Under the pieces are notes generated by a model. That model was not told where the DNA came from. It made no database searches and was given only the letters and a program-made list of their open reading frames with translations. The translations under genes and the position numbers were made by a program. Below, piece by piece: positions 55,585-64,000 of a stretch of 64,000 nucleotides of DNA (position 1 is its first letter; each line of letters begins with the position of its first letter). Origin of the DNA: Astragalus membranaceus (taxonomy: Eukaryota; Streptophyta; Magnoliopsida; Fabales; Fabaceae); the NCBI GenBank assembly GCA_039519185.1, contig CM076849.1, positions 103,497,077 through 103,561,076 of the forward strand. The letters are read 5' to 3'.

Positions 55585-55890
55585 ACTTCGTACCGACGGA
55601 ATTTCCGACGGAATTTTCTTGGAAATTTACGAGGGATATTTCCCAGGGATTTGCGAGGGACGTTTCCGAGGGATTTGCGAGGGATATTTCCGAGGGTTTT
55701 GCGAGGGATATTTCCGAGGGATTTGCGAGGGATTTGCGACGGAAACGTTTCCGAGGGAAATTTCCCTCGGAAATCGTTTGCGAGGACCATTTATCCCACG
55801 GAATTTTGTCCGTTGGAAATTCCGTCGGAAACGTGAATTAGCGACCGATTTTCCTGCTTTTCCGAGGGAATTTTCCCTCGGAAATCACCG
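55585..55890. repeat. CACTA right subterminal repeat array
   Basis: More than ten copies of GGGATTTGCGAGGGA, TTTCCGAGGGA and TTCCGACGGA motifs, denser than at the left end. The expected TNPA binding region. Confidence 0.9.
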
Positions 55891-55892
55891 AA

Positions 55893-55904
55893 ATTCTTGT
55901 AGTG
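55893..55904 (-). repeat. CACTA right terminal inverted repeat
   Basis: ATTCTTGTAGTG, the complement of the left end, followed by the ATT target duplication. Confidence 0.95.
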
Positions 55905-55950
55905 ATTGACTATTTGACTATCTAATTATATTCAACATTTACATCTATTA

Positions 55951-55966
55951 CTCCCCCTTCAAGCTC
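55951..55966 (-). other. polypurine tract of copia 2
   Basis: Minus strand GAGCTTGAAGGGGGAG directly precedes the LTR start TAATAG. Confidence 0.8.
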
Positions 55967-56042
55967 AAGTGAGGACTTGAATAAGGCATCACTTTGAGCT
56001 TGAGCCTCAAATCTTTGAAGGAAGGTGCAAGCAGTGGTTTAG

Positions 56043-57438
56043 TTAAAGCATCTGCCAATTGTTGAGTACCAGGAACATGCTGGATGGTGAGCTGTTTGGC
56101 AGCAACTTTTTCACGCCAAAATGGATATCAAGCTCAAGATGCTTCGTACGAGCATGCAATACTGGGTTATGAGGCAACATCACTGCACTGAGATTGTCAG
56201 GCAGCAAGAGAGGCGCCTGTGAGGTGATCTGAAGTTCACCAAGAAGGGATTGAACCCACAATAAATCTACTGCGTTCTCCATTCCACGATAAATCTGCAC
56301 CTGTCATCTGGGTCACTGGCCCAGCCTAAGTCACAATAGGCTCACAGAGAAAACGGTATGTCCAATGGAGCAGGTTGCAAGAGAAGGCCATAATGAGAAG
56401 TGCCCTATAGGACTAGCCACTAATCTGGGTCACTGGCTTACTTTGTTCACACAATAGGAGATATCAGGCCTTGTCAAAGTAACATACTGTAGTGCGCCAA
56501 CTATAGACCTGTACTGAGTAGGATCAGGCATACAATCGGTACCATGACAACTAAGTTTGGAATTAGACATCATTGGGGTGGAGATGAAAGTGCAGCTTGC
56601 ATATTAACACGATGCAAGAGATCCTTAATGTATTTTGACTGAGTAAGGATAAGAGAACCATTGTGGAGATACTTGACATCCAGTCCTAAAAAGTATTCAG
56701 GTTTTCCCAAGTTGTTTCAAAGCAAAATGAGACTACAATTTAGCTATCAAATCATGAATTAAAGCTGGATTGGATCCAATGATCAATATATCATCAACAT
56801 AGACTAGTGCATAGAGCTTGACTCCTTTATTATTAAAGAGGAAGAGTGAATTATCACACTTGCTGTGTTGAAAAGCAAACTTGAGCAGAGATTGCTGCAT
56901 TTTCTCACACCAGGCGCGAGGCGCATGTTTCAAACCATATAAAGATCTGTTAAGCCTTCAAACCAGGGATTTTTCAGATGTCACAAAGTTAGGAGGTTGA
57001 CTCATAAAGATTTCCTCTTGAAGGGTGCTATTGATAAACGCATCGTTAACATCAATTTGTTGAATTTCCCTACCATAAGTGAGAGCTAAGGTGAGAATTA
57101 TTCGAACAGTGGTGGGTTTAATCACTGGTGAGAAGCTTTCCCCATAATCTTGGCCAGGCAATTGGTTGTATCCCTTAGCTACCAAACGAGCTTTGTATTT
57201 GTTAATTGTGGCATCTGGGTTTTTTTTTTACTCGAAAGACCCATTTGCATCCAATTGCTTTTCTGTGAGGTGGTAACATGGTGAGAGTCCAAGTATTGTT
57301 GCGCATGAGTGCCTCATATTCAGCTTTCATGGCATTAGCCCACAGTGGTTGTGCCAGAGCCTGTTTAGCTGTTGTAGGTTCAACATGAGCAAGGAACACT
57401 TTGGGCTTCAAGTGACTTGTTTGGGATCTGGTTATCAT
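56043..57438 (-). pseudogene. copia 2 reverse transcriptase and RNase H, decayed
   Basis: From 57438 downward: RT start (QPLWANAMKAEYEALMRNNTW, then KAIGCKWVFRVK), RT middle at 56958-57185 (MVAKGYNQ, IQQIDVNDAFIN), RT palm at 56733-56933 (KHAPRAWCEKMQQSL, with catalytic LVYVDDILI), then a poorly preserved stretch and RNase H end at 56043-56300 (LLLPDNLSAVML, HARTKHLELDIHF). Several frame changes and stops separate these blocks. The copy cannot make a working enzyme. Confidence 0.85.
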
Positions 57439-57715
57439 AGGGTGAGTTTTAGTGGAGGGTTAAGGTGGTAGAGAAGGTACAAGAGATGAGGCTAAGGGTT
57501 CTGAGGGTGGTGAAGTGCCTGGTTCAGGGGTAGTTACATTGTTAGAAGGTGAGTTACTATCATTGGGTAAGGTAGGTAGAAGGATATATGGTTGAGTAGT
57601 GGTTGGGACTGTTGGAGTTGGAGAAGGAATGGTAGGGAATGGTTGTAGAGAAATTGTGTCCTAGGTTCTAGGTAGAACAAGGTTAGAGGCATTGGTGCCT
57701 TTTGATCACGATCGT

Positions 57716-58734
57716 CAGAGTTTCATTACAAGGGACATCATGTTTGCGCTCTTAAATAGGTTCACTCCTGTATATAAAGCACCCACAGTATCACCCTATG
57801 GACTATGCTGCCTATGTCTAGGTTGAGCATGGAATTACAAAGTTTCCTTTGTTAAAACACTTACCCACATTAGTTCTTTAGTTCCAATTATAAACCATGT
57901 CTGAATTTATAATTTGCATTCAATATCAATTCTAAAGAATGATTTTGAAAAAATTATGCATGCAAGAACTAAAATGCAAACATCAATATATAACACAAAG
58001 TAAATTAAAAGATCATTACAAAGTGTATAGAATCCTAGCTACAAATGGATTTAGCTCATGCTTAACATTACTGAAATCATAGTCATGTTCATACATATAA
58101 CTGAAAAATACAAAAGACAATAAATAGAGTAGAGAGCACACAATTAATTGCCCTTGCATTAATCAGCCCAGTAATGCTGCAGCATTGCGTTCAGCAGTCC
58201 TTGTAGTTGCTTGAAGGTGAAGGAAGAAGTTGTCACGTTCTTCCTACTTCCTTGAAACCATCTCTAATGATGATTTTTGTGATATTTTCTGGTCTGCTTG
58301 TGAATGACGAAGTGAGCGGTATTTATACTCTTCAAGGGGGAGGTTCTTTGATCTTGAAAAACGAGATTCATTGAACTTGTTTCCACTTGATTCAAAGTGA
58401 TTGATTTCATTACCAAACTACCACAAAAGGGGTCCTATGGCGTATGGACAAGTGTCCCTAAAAAGTGCAAGTTGTAAGTTAAGTTGTCAATAGGGTGGCG
58501 CTGAGGTGAGCAATTTGGGCCACTTGGGCAACTTTTTGTCTCATGAGCTCATAGTGACGTCATCATGGTAATGCTGCGACATCCTATGCTTTCGCATGTG
58601 GTGCTGTGGCATTCCTTTTCCTTGTTTTATGTATTCTTGCGCATTTGGTTATTTACAAGACAATTTTTCTTGAGATTCAAGTAATAACTTAAGTCCTAGA
58701 AGCGTAAATGACTCTATATAAAATTGAGTCATCA
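57716..58734. other. unassigned 1-kb insertion or replacement in copia 2
   Basis: It separates the integrase core (ending QNGTMERKH at about 58740) from the serine/proline-rich linker before RT (57440-57715). The integrase C-terminus is missing. The stretch has no coding domain, and I could not identify ends or a target duplication. Confidence 0.5.
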
Positions 58735-59760
58735 TTTGTCAGTGCTTACGTTCCATTGTCCCATTTTGATGTGAAGTATAGGGACAAGTGATCCTATGGA
58801 GGATGCCAAGATCATTGAGGTGAGGGGTAATGATTTTGAATTCTCCCCCTGAATCAGATTGGAGAGCTTTGATATGGGGGTGAAATAGTTGGTTACAAGT
58901 TTATAGAATTAATGGAAGGCATTAAGAGCATCAGATTTGCGTTTACGGAAATAAATCCAGGAAAATTTTGTGCAAGAATCTACATAAGTGATATAATAGG
59001 AGTAACCACCACTAGATGGTGAGGGCGAGGGACCCCATAAATCCGTGTGTATTAGCTCAAATGGGATATTTGTAAACTGTGTTTGTGAGTGGAGAGTGAG
59101 TGCGATGTGATTTTCCAATGGCACAAGACTTACACAGAATGAACATATCATTCACAGGCACATCAGTTTTACAGTGATTCAGAACAGTTTTAACAGCTAG
59201 TATATTGGCATGGCCAAGTCTATGATGCCTAATAGGGAAATAGTAACCCTAGTATGAGTGGTAGTGGTGGGTGTAACATGTGTAAGGGATTGTGAACTTA
59301 CAGAAGAAAAAACATTTGGTGTAGACACCTGAGAAGCAGTAAATAGACTAGGAATGAGGAAGACTCCATCAGCTCCACGAATACCTCTAAATAAGACTTG
59401 ATTAGATTCCTGAGATTTGACAAGACAAAATGATGAGTGAAACTCAAAGAACATATGATTATCATCACAGTCACAGAATTTTCCAACAGAGATTAGATTA
59501 CGTGTAGCAGTGGGAACTAGCAGGATAGTGTTAAGTTTGAAAGTTAAGTTAGGGTGTGTGGTTGTTTGTAAAATTGTGGATCCAATGGAATGTATAGGTG
59601 CACAGTTTCCATTGCCCATAGTGACCTGTTCTGAACCTTTATAGATCGTGCTCTGGTGTAAATTATGTGAATGAGCAGTGAGGCTATGTGATGCACAAGT
59701 ATCAATATACCAACCTTGACTGTAAAGATCCTCCGGAACAACTATGGAGCTACTGGCTGA
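58735..59760 (-). pseudogene. copia 2 protease end, pre-integrase and integrase
   Basis: 59544-59741 holds decayed protease-region sequence. 59197-59619 covers the region after protease (VPTATRNLISVGKF, a family-typical motif) and the pre-integrase domain. 58909-59151 holds the integrase start (FELIHTDLWGPSP, YVDSCTKFSWIYF) with the first catalytic Asp. Integrase continues to 58735 (NGTMERKH) in broken frames. Confidence 0.8.
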
Positions 59761-60044
59761 TGGCTCAAATGTTGTGAACGTAGAGAAGGTCTATGGTGTT
59801 CCCTCAACATTAGTAGGAGTTGATTGAGCCCTCAATTGTAAACATTATCATCGGATTGAGTTGGTGGTGGAGAGTAATTCTCATAGGCGAGGTGGACCAC
59901 CGCGAGCACGGCCACGATTGGAGCATCCTCTGCCTCTATAGTTGGAGTATCCATAAGATTGTTAAGGATAGGAACCAGAAAATCGACCTGAGTGAGCACC
60001 ACGATGAGATGTGTGTGCGAGATTCGCTGTTACAGCAGGAGTGG
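59761..60044 (-). pseudogene. copia 2 gag-protease linker, decayed
   Basis: Minus-strand translation yields fragments of an RG-rich region typical of copia gag ends. I see no complete zinc knuckle. Frames are broken. Confidence 0.5.
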
Positions 60045-60731
60045 CTAATTCTTGGCGAAACTTATCCAACTGCGCCTCTTGAACCAGTAGCAACGACTCA
60101 AGTTCAGTAAGATCCACCGTTCAGCCTTGGTGAACGCCATGAGCACAATGGCGTTGTATTCCTCAGGTAAGCCGTCGAGCACGACGTCAATGAGATCATT
60201 ATCAGTAACCGTGTCACCAGCAGTAGTGAGAGAATTCGCAATTGCGTGAATACGCGTGATGTACTCATGAATGCTACGAGTTCCTTTCTTTGTTTTCTTC
60301 AATTCAGAACGTAATTGGCGAGTATTCGTCTTCAAGTGTGCATAAAAGTGCTTATGAATAGTGTCCCAAACCAAGAAGGCGTGATGACAATCCAATACAC
60401 GCAGTAGAACAACATCAGAGAAGGTTAAAAGTAGCCATGTGTAGAGCTCTTGGTCACACACGATCCAGCGATCGTACTCCTCAGATACCTTGTTGTTGTT
60501 TTGATCTTTGATCGAATTGAACTGTTGTGAAATTTTAGGATTGACGAGGAGCCTGTGAAGCTTGTTTGTGGCAACGACTCCCTCAACTTGTTTATTCCAC
60601 AAGAGAAAGTTCTTGTCATCCAATTTCAGGGACAATTTTGGTCCGGTGACGAATTGAGATGAAAAGGTGTTCGATTGGAAGATCGAAGCCGGTGAATCCG
60701 GCATAGCAACTGACGAATCAGGCGTCACCAT
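60045..60731 (-). pseudogene. copia 2 gag
   Basis: 228 codons starting MVTPDSSVAMPDSP. The copia-type gag domain includes KLSLKLDDKNFLLWNKQVEG (residues about 30-50), AFLVWDTIHKHF (about 118-129) and RSIHEYITRIHAIANSL (about 153-170), then VLDGLPEEYNAIV. The frame is lost after residue 205 or so. Gag would form the particle. Confidence 0.88.
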
Positions 60732-60805
60732 TGAAGAGAGTAAAAGTTGCGGAGAAGCAGCGAAGGAGTGGAACCAACAGAGAACAAGGTTTCAGGATCG
60801 ATCTA

Positions 60806-60819
60806 CGCGATTGATACCA
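60806..60819 (-). other. primer binding site of copia 2
   Basis: Minus strand TGGTATCAATCGCG directly adjoins the LTR. The first eight bases match the tRNA-Met primer; the rest differs. Confidence 0.75.
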
Positions 60820-61031
60820 TGCGAAGTTAGAATTTGGGATTCTGTTGTGAATCCATAACCGAATTGTAACTGTGTATATTGAATTTTGATATTAAGTTTA
60901 CATGAGAGTTTATATAGTCAACTGTGTGGTGCTGACTCAGCAATGCCACATCAGCTTTGACTAACTGATACCAATGTATTTGACTATTGACTATTTGACT
61001 ATCTAATTACATTCAGCATGTACATCTATTA
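60820..61031 (-). repeat. 5' LTR of copia 2 (212 bp)
   Basis: The partner is 40523-40691 plus 55908-55950, summing to the same 212 bp, with roughly ten differences. Minus strand ends are TAATAG and TTCGCA. Confidence 0.9.
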
Positions 61032-61036
61032 AAAGT

Positions 61037-62970
61037 ACCAAGTAGCACAATCTGATATGTTTCCCTAAGAACCGAGGCACCTGCACAAATACACACCTAA
61101 ACAGAATATGTTTTGCCCGCACTAGTGCGAGGTACCTGCTGCAATAGTGACGCTTAGTAGTTCGACCATCGCCAAGAAGCTACCTCTCTTAATCTGCCGC
61201 TCCATACAAACAATCAAAGCTACACTACAGACTAAAATACGACAAGATGAAGTTAAAGACGGGCTTTCGACTCCAATAAGCGCACCCCTTGTCATTTTAT
61301 CCCCCTCATATATCCCTCATATATATGAGAATCTCCAAGGTGGGAGCAGGCTATGCAAGTGAAAGAATTCACGACCTATCCAGGAGGAGGGGTGAGTAGC
61401 TACAAAGAATAACAACCAAGCAATGCTAAAAATCAAACGCAACAAGATCAAGAAAGGTTAGGGAAGACACAAATGAAAGGTATAAATTGTGACGACAACG
61501 AGTTGACCTCAACAATTGGAGGACAGGTTCCCGCCAAGGACTAACACCTGATCGGGAGCCAAACCGAACCAATGGAGCACCCGGAACAACCACGACAGAT
61601 GTCTACCAAGCTAAGTCGTACAATTATGACCAAAACATTATGAATATGTTGATGACTTTACCTCTTTGAGTTGGCTATGGGATTAAGAGAACTTAAGAAA
61701 TTGTATATTGTTGTTTTAGCATTCTTGATTTAGTTATTATAATATGTCCTGTTAATGATTGTAAAAATTATATGTTTCTTTTGTAAAAAAATATATTTTG
61801 TTTGTATGCAATATATTTGTGTGGGTGAGTGAAACAAGTCAAGTGGATTGATGAAACCAATGAATTAAATTGTATGGCTGTAGAAATCGTCCTTTAGGAA
61901 AGAAAGATTGTACAGATCGTTACAATATATGACATTATATGTACCAAACAAAAAATAAAGAATTGATTCCTTAGACGTGTGAGGCGTTGTCTATAGTTAA
62001 TGAATGTGTCGAAATTTTAAACTAACTTATGGAAGACTCGATTGAAGACAAAACTAATTAATGAAATACACAATTGAGAATATTTTTAAAATTTTAACAA
62101 AGACTACAATAACCTCTTACATATTTACCGACTAAATCCATATGTTTATAGGGATAATAAAGTAGAGAGAGGGGGAGAGGGGGAGGGAGAGAGAGAAAGG
62201 GGGAGAGAGAGAGAAACAGTGACATGCCTTAGCATGTTGTTTTATGTTAACTACAACAACAAAGGTGTGCAAGAACAGGAGAACAATAGAAAATCATAAA
62301 TATATGAGCACAAAATTGACACAAATACGATGCCTCTGTGTTTTTGTGTATTTTTGCAATCCGTGTTAGTTATATAAAATGAAAATGTAAGTGAGAGAGT
62401 GAGAGAGAGATAAAGCTATATGACCTCATATGTGGTGCTAATATTTTGTGTGTAAATAACAAAATACATAGTTCAGGATTCCTACACCTTTCCCAAATGG
62501 GGTAAAACAAATCATGTCTAATCTTACACAACTAACAGAGTCCTACCTATGGGACAAAAGCAATCATATCATATCTTATCAAAAGAAAAGAAGTGTAATT
62601 TTTTTAAAGTGATGAAAATAGTATAAGAAAAAGTGGATTGAAGCTCACGGCCCTTAAAAAAAGTGTTAATAGTAATGTATTCATTACAAAAGGAAAACAT
62701 TTAAGAAAAATTATTAAAATAAAAAAAAGCACCAGAAATGGAGTTTGCGACAATTTGAATGGGAAGCTAGAGATATGTGGATCGTCTGATGCGCGCAGTA
62801 CGTGCGGCCTGCTACAGATAAAATATTACGTCATAAAATATTTCAACAACCGTCTACAAGAAGAAATGTAATTGGAATGAAGTGTAACAATATTGCAATG
62901 AAGTTCAATTTAGACAGTAGCATCCTCATAAAATATTGCAATGAAGTTCAATCATGAATGTTGCGAATTT
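61037..62970. other. spacer DNA; right end may be a copia 3 LTR
   Basis: About 1.9 kb without a supported gene. It contains a GA-rich microsatellite (62160-62213) and, near 62850-62960, two near copies of AATATTGCAATGAAGTTCAA. The last few hundred bases should be the 5' LTR of the next element, but its start cannot be found without the second LTR. Confidence 0.6.
62160..62213. repeat. GA-rich microsatellite
   Basis: GAGAGAGGGGGAGAGGG-type purine tract. Confidence 0.9.
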
Positions 62971-62975
62971 TATGA

Positions 62976-62987
62976 TGGTATCAGAGC
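62976..62987 (+). other. primer binding site of copia 3
   Basis: TGGTATCAGAGC, an exact match to the plant initiator tRNA-Met 3' end complement. Confidence 0.9.
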
Positions 62988-63047
62988 TATCTTAGCTCTG
63001 CATACCTTGCCTTCTTCATTTTTCATTTGTTTCCCTTCATAAACACA

Positions 63048-64000
63048 ATGCCACCGAAGAACGCTGGGGGGTCCTCTGGATCTCAGGTTCCTTCCGCAGA
63101 TCAAAATAGTTGCTACTTCGTACATCCAAGCGATGGACCAGGCTCAGTGACTGTGACACTAGTGCTAAATGCCAATGGATCTAATTACCACAGCTAGGCG
63201 CGTTCAATGAGAAGAGCTCTTGGAGGTAAGAACAAGTTCGATTTCGTCGATGGGACTATAAATGTACCTGATTCCTTTCACCCTAGATTTAAAGCATGGA
63301 GTAGATGTAACATGCTTGCTCATTCTTGGATAATGAACTCAGTTGCGGAGCCAATACGGCAAAGTATTGTATTTCTTGAAAATGCTATTGATGTTTGGAA
63401 GAAACTTAGGGAACGTTTTTCACAAGGTGATTTGATTAGAATCTCTGAATTGCAATGTGAAATATATGCCCTAAAACAAGGATCACTCACAGTCAGTGAA
63501 TTCTTTTCTTAAGTAAAGGTTTTGTGGGAAGAACTTGAGGCATACATGCCTGAACCCACTTGTGGGTGCCCTAGAAAATGTGTTTGCTTAACTGGAATGG
63601 AATTGGCACGCAAACACCACAATCTAAGTAAAACTATTCGTTTCTTGACTGGTTTAAATGAGAATTTTGCCATGGTTAGATCACAGATTTTTTTGATGGA
63701 TCCTTAGCCTAATATAAATAAAATTTTCTCTATGGTTATCCAACATGAAAGACAGTTTTCTGGTACTGATGAGGCTAAAGTACTAGCTGCAAATGTGACC
63801 AATGATACAAGGAAAGGATTTGGAAGAGCCGGGGGTGGATATTACACTGCGAATGGTAATAGAAATTCTGGCAAGGTATGTACATTCTGTGGAGGAAATG
63901 GGCATACAGTGGATACATGTTACAAGAAACATGGAACTCCACCGCATTGGCAGAAGAGTGCTTCCAATGTGAACTCTGGTAGTGAGAATGGAGGACAAAA
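63048..64000 (+). pseudogene. copia 3 gag with three in-frame stops
   Basis: The ATG at 63048 opens one frame that continues to the window end, interrupted only by TAG at 63195, TAA at 63510 and TAG at 63705. Domains are the copia-like N-terminal motif (YFVHPSDGPGSVTVTLVLN), the UBN2-type gag domain (IDVWKKLRERFSQGDLIRIS, LWEELEAYMPEP, FLTGLNENFAMVRSQI) and a zinc knuckle-like CTFCGGNGHTVDTC near 63876-63920. At 63195 and 63705 the context suggests TGG and TTG, respectively, mutated to TAG. There are no frameshifts. Confidence 0.9.

Larger units (their letters stand above)
40692..55904 (+). mobile_element. CACTA (En/Spm) DNA transposon, 15.2 kb
   Basis: Terminal inverted repeats CACTACAAGAAT are perfect over 12 bp. 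The 3-bp target duplication ATT lies at 40689-40691 and 55905-55907. Subterminal arrays of TTCCGAGGGA/TTCCGACGGA motifs occur at both ends. It encodes TNP2 (44694-50885) and a TNPA-like protein (51097-54123). It carries a 2.5-kb solo LTR, an extra 3.4-kb 5' segment and a 251-bp tandem duplication. Net length without the solo LTR is about 12.7 kb. Confidence 0.96.
40523..61031 (-). mobile_element. Ty1/copia element 2, decayed, with CACTA insertion in its 3' LTR
   Basis: The target duplication AAAGT lies at 40518-40522 and 61032-61036. LTRs are 212 bp each: 40523-40691 plus 55908-55950 on the left, 60820-61031 on the right. A tRNA-Met-like primer site adjoins the right LTR and a purine tract adjoins the left. 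Read on the minus strand the LTR begins TAATAG and ends GCA or ACA in both copies, so the ends are TA...CA rather than TG...CA. Gag to RNase H are present in order but broken. Net length is 5293 bp. Confidence 0.9.
62976..64000 (+). mobile_element. Ty1/copia element 3, 5' part only
   Basis: It begins at a perfect primer site TGGTATCAGAGC (62976-62987), followed by a 60-bp leader and gag, and is cut by the window edge. It belongs to a different copia group from elements 1 and 2, judged by the gag start. Confidence 0.85.

Overview
The window is repeat-dense nuclear DNA of a flowering plant. It is AT-rich and built almost entirely from plant-type transposable elements: Ty1/copia and Ty3/gypsy LTR retrotransposons primed by initiator tRNA-Met, a CACTA transposon with TNP2 and TNPA genes, Mutator-like and Stowaway-like MITEs, and an endogenous pararetrovirus. 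The families look eudicot and perhaps legume; that is an impression, not a proof. I find no intact host gene. The only host-like coding trace is a short RNase H-like exon inside the CACTA element.

Region 1 (1-27421) is a four-level nest. A minus-strand copia element (5' half at 24585-27421, 3' half at 1-1606, left end outside the window) was split by a plus-strand gypsy element (1607-24584, TSD ATGAC) that encodes gag and protease but no reverse transcriptase. That element received two minus-strand insertions: a gag-only element with two 2541-bp LTRs (3652-10180, TSD TTAAT), and a near-complete chromodomain gypsy element (11278-23397, TSD ATTTC). The 5' LTR of the chromodomain element holds a fourth, non-coding LTR element (19494-22763, TSD ATCAC). 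LTR divergence counted by eye falls broadly with nesting depth, as expected.

Region 2 (27422-40517) holds spacer DNA with a 30-bp tandem array and a tRNA-like SINE promoter, a 1-kb Mutator-like element (29234-30219), and a decayed endogenous pararetrovirus on the minus strand (about 30935-37900). The virus order, coat protein, movement protein, protease, RT, RNase H, downstream ORF, resembles cavemoviruses and solendoviruses. It is broken by a deleted gypsy element (33844-36315) and a 316-bp MITE (36365-36680). A Stowaway-type MITE lies at 39997-40271.

Region 3 (40523-61031) is a second, decayed minus-strand copia element with short 212-bp LTRs. Its 3' LTR was hit by a 15.2-kb CACTA element (40692-55904, TSD ATT). 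The CACTA element carries a TNP2 transposase gene that is open except for a 2.5-kb solo LTR (47176-49702, TSD CGAAA), a TNPA-like gene with a 23-C tract that shifts its reading frame, subterminal repeats at both ends, and an extra 3.4-kb segment that appears to include a captured RNase H-family exon.

Region 4 (61032-64000) is AT-rich spacer followed by the start of a third copia element (plus strand, primer site at 62976) whose gag frame has three nonsense codons and runs off the window.

Functionally the window is a record of successive insertion. The chromodomain element could in principle supply replication proteins in trans to the gag-only element, and the CACTA element encoded both of its usual proteins before it was damaged.
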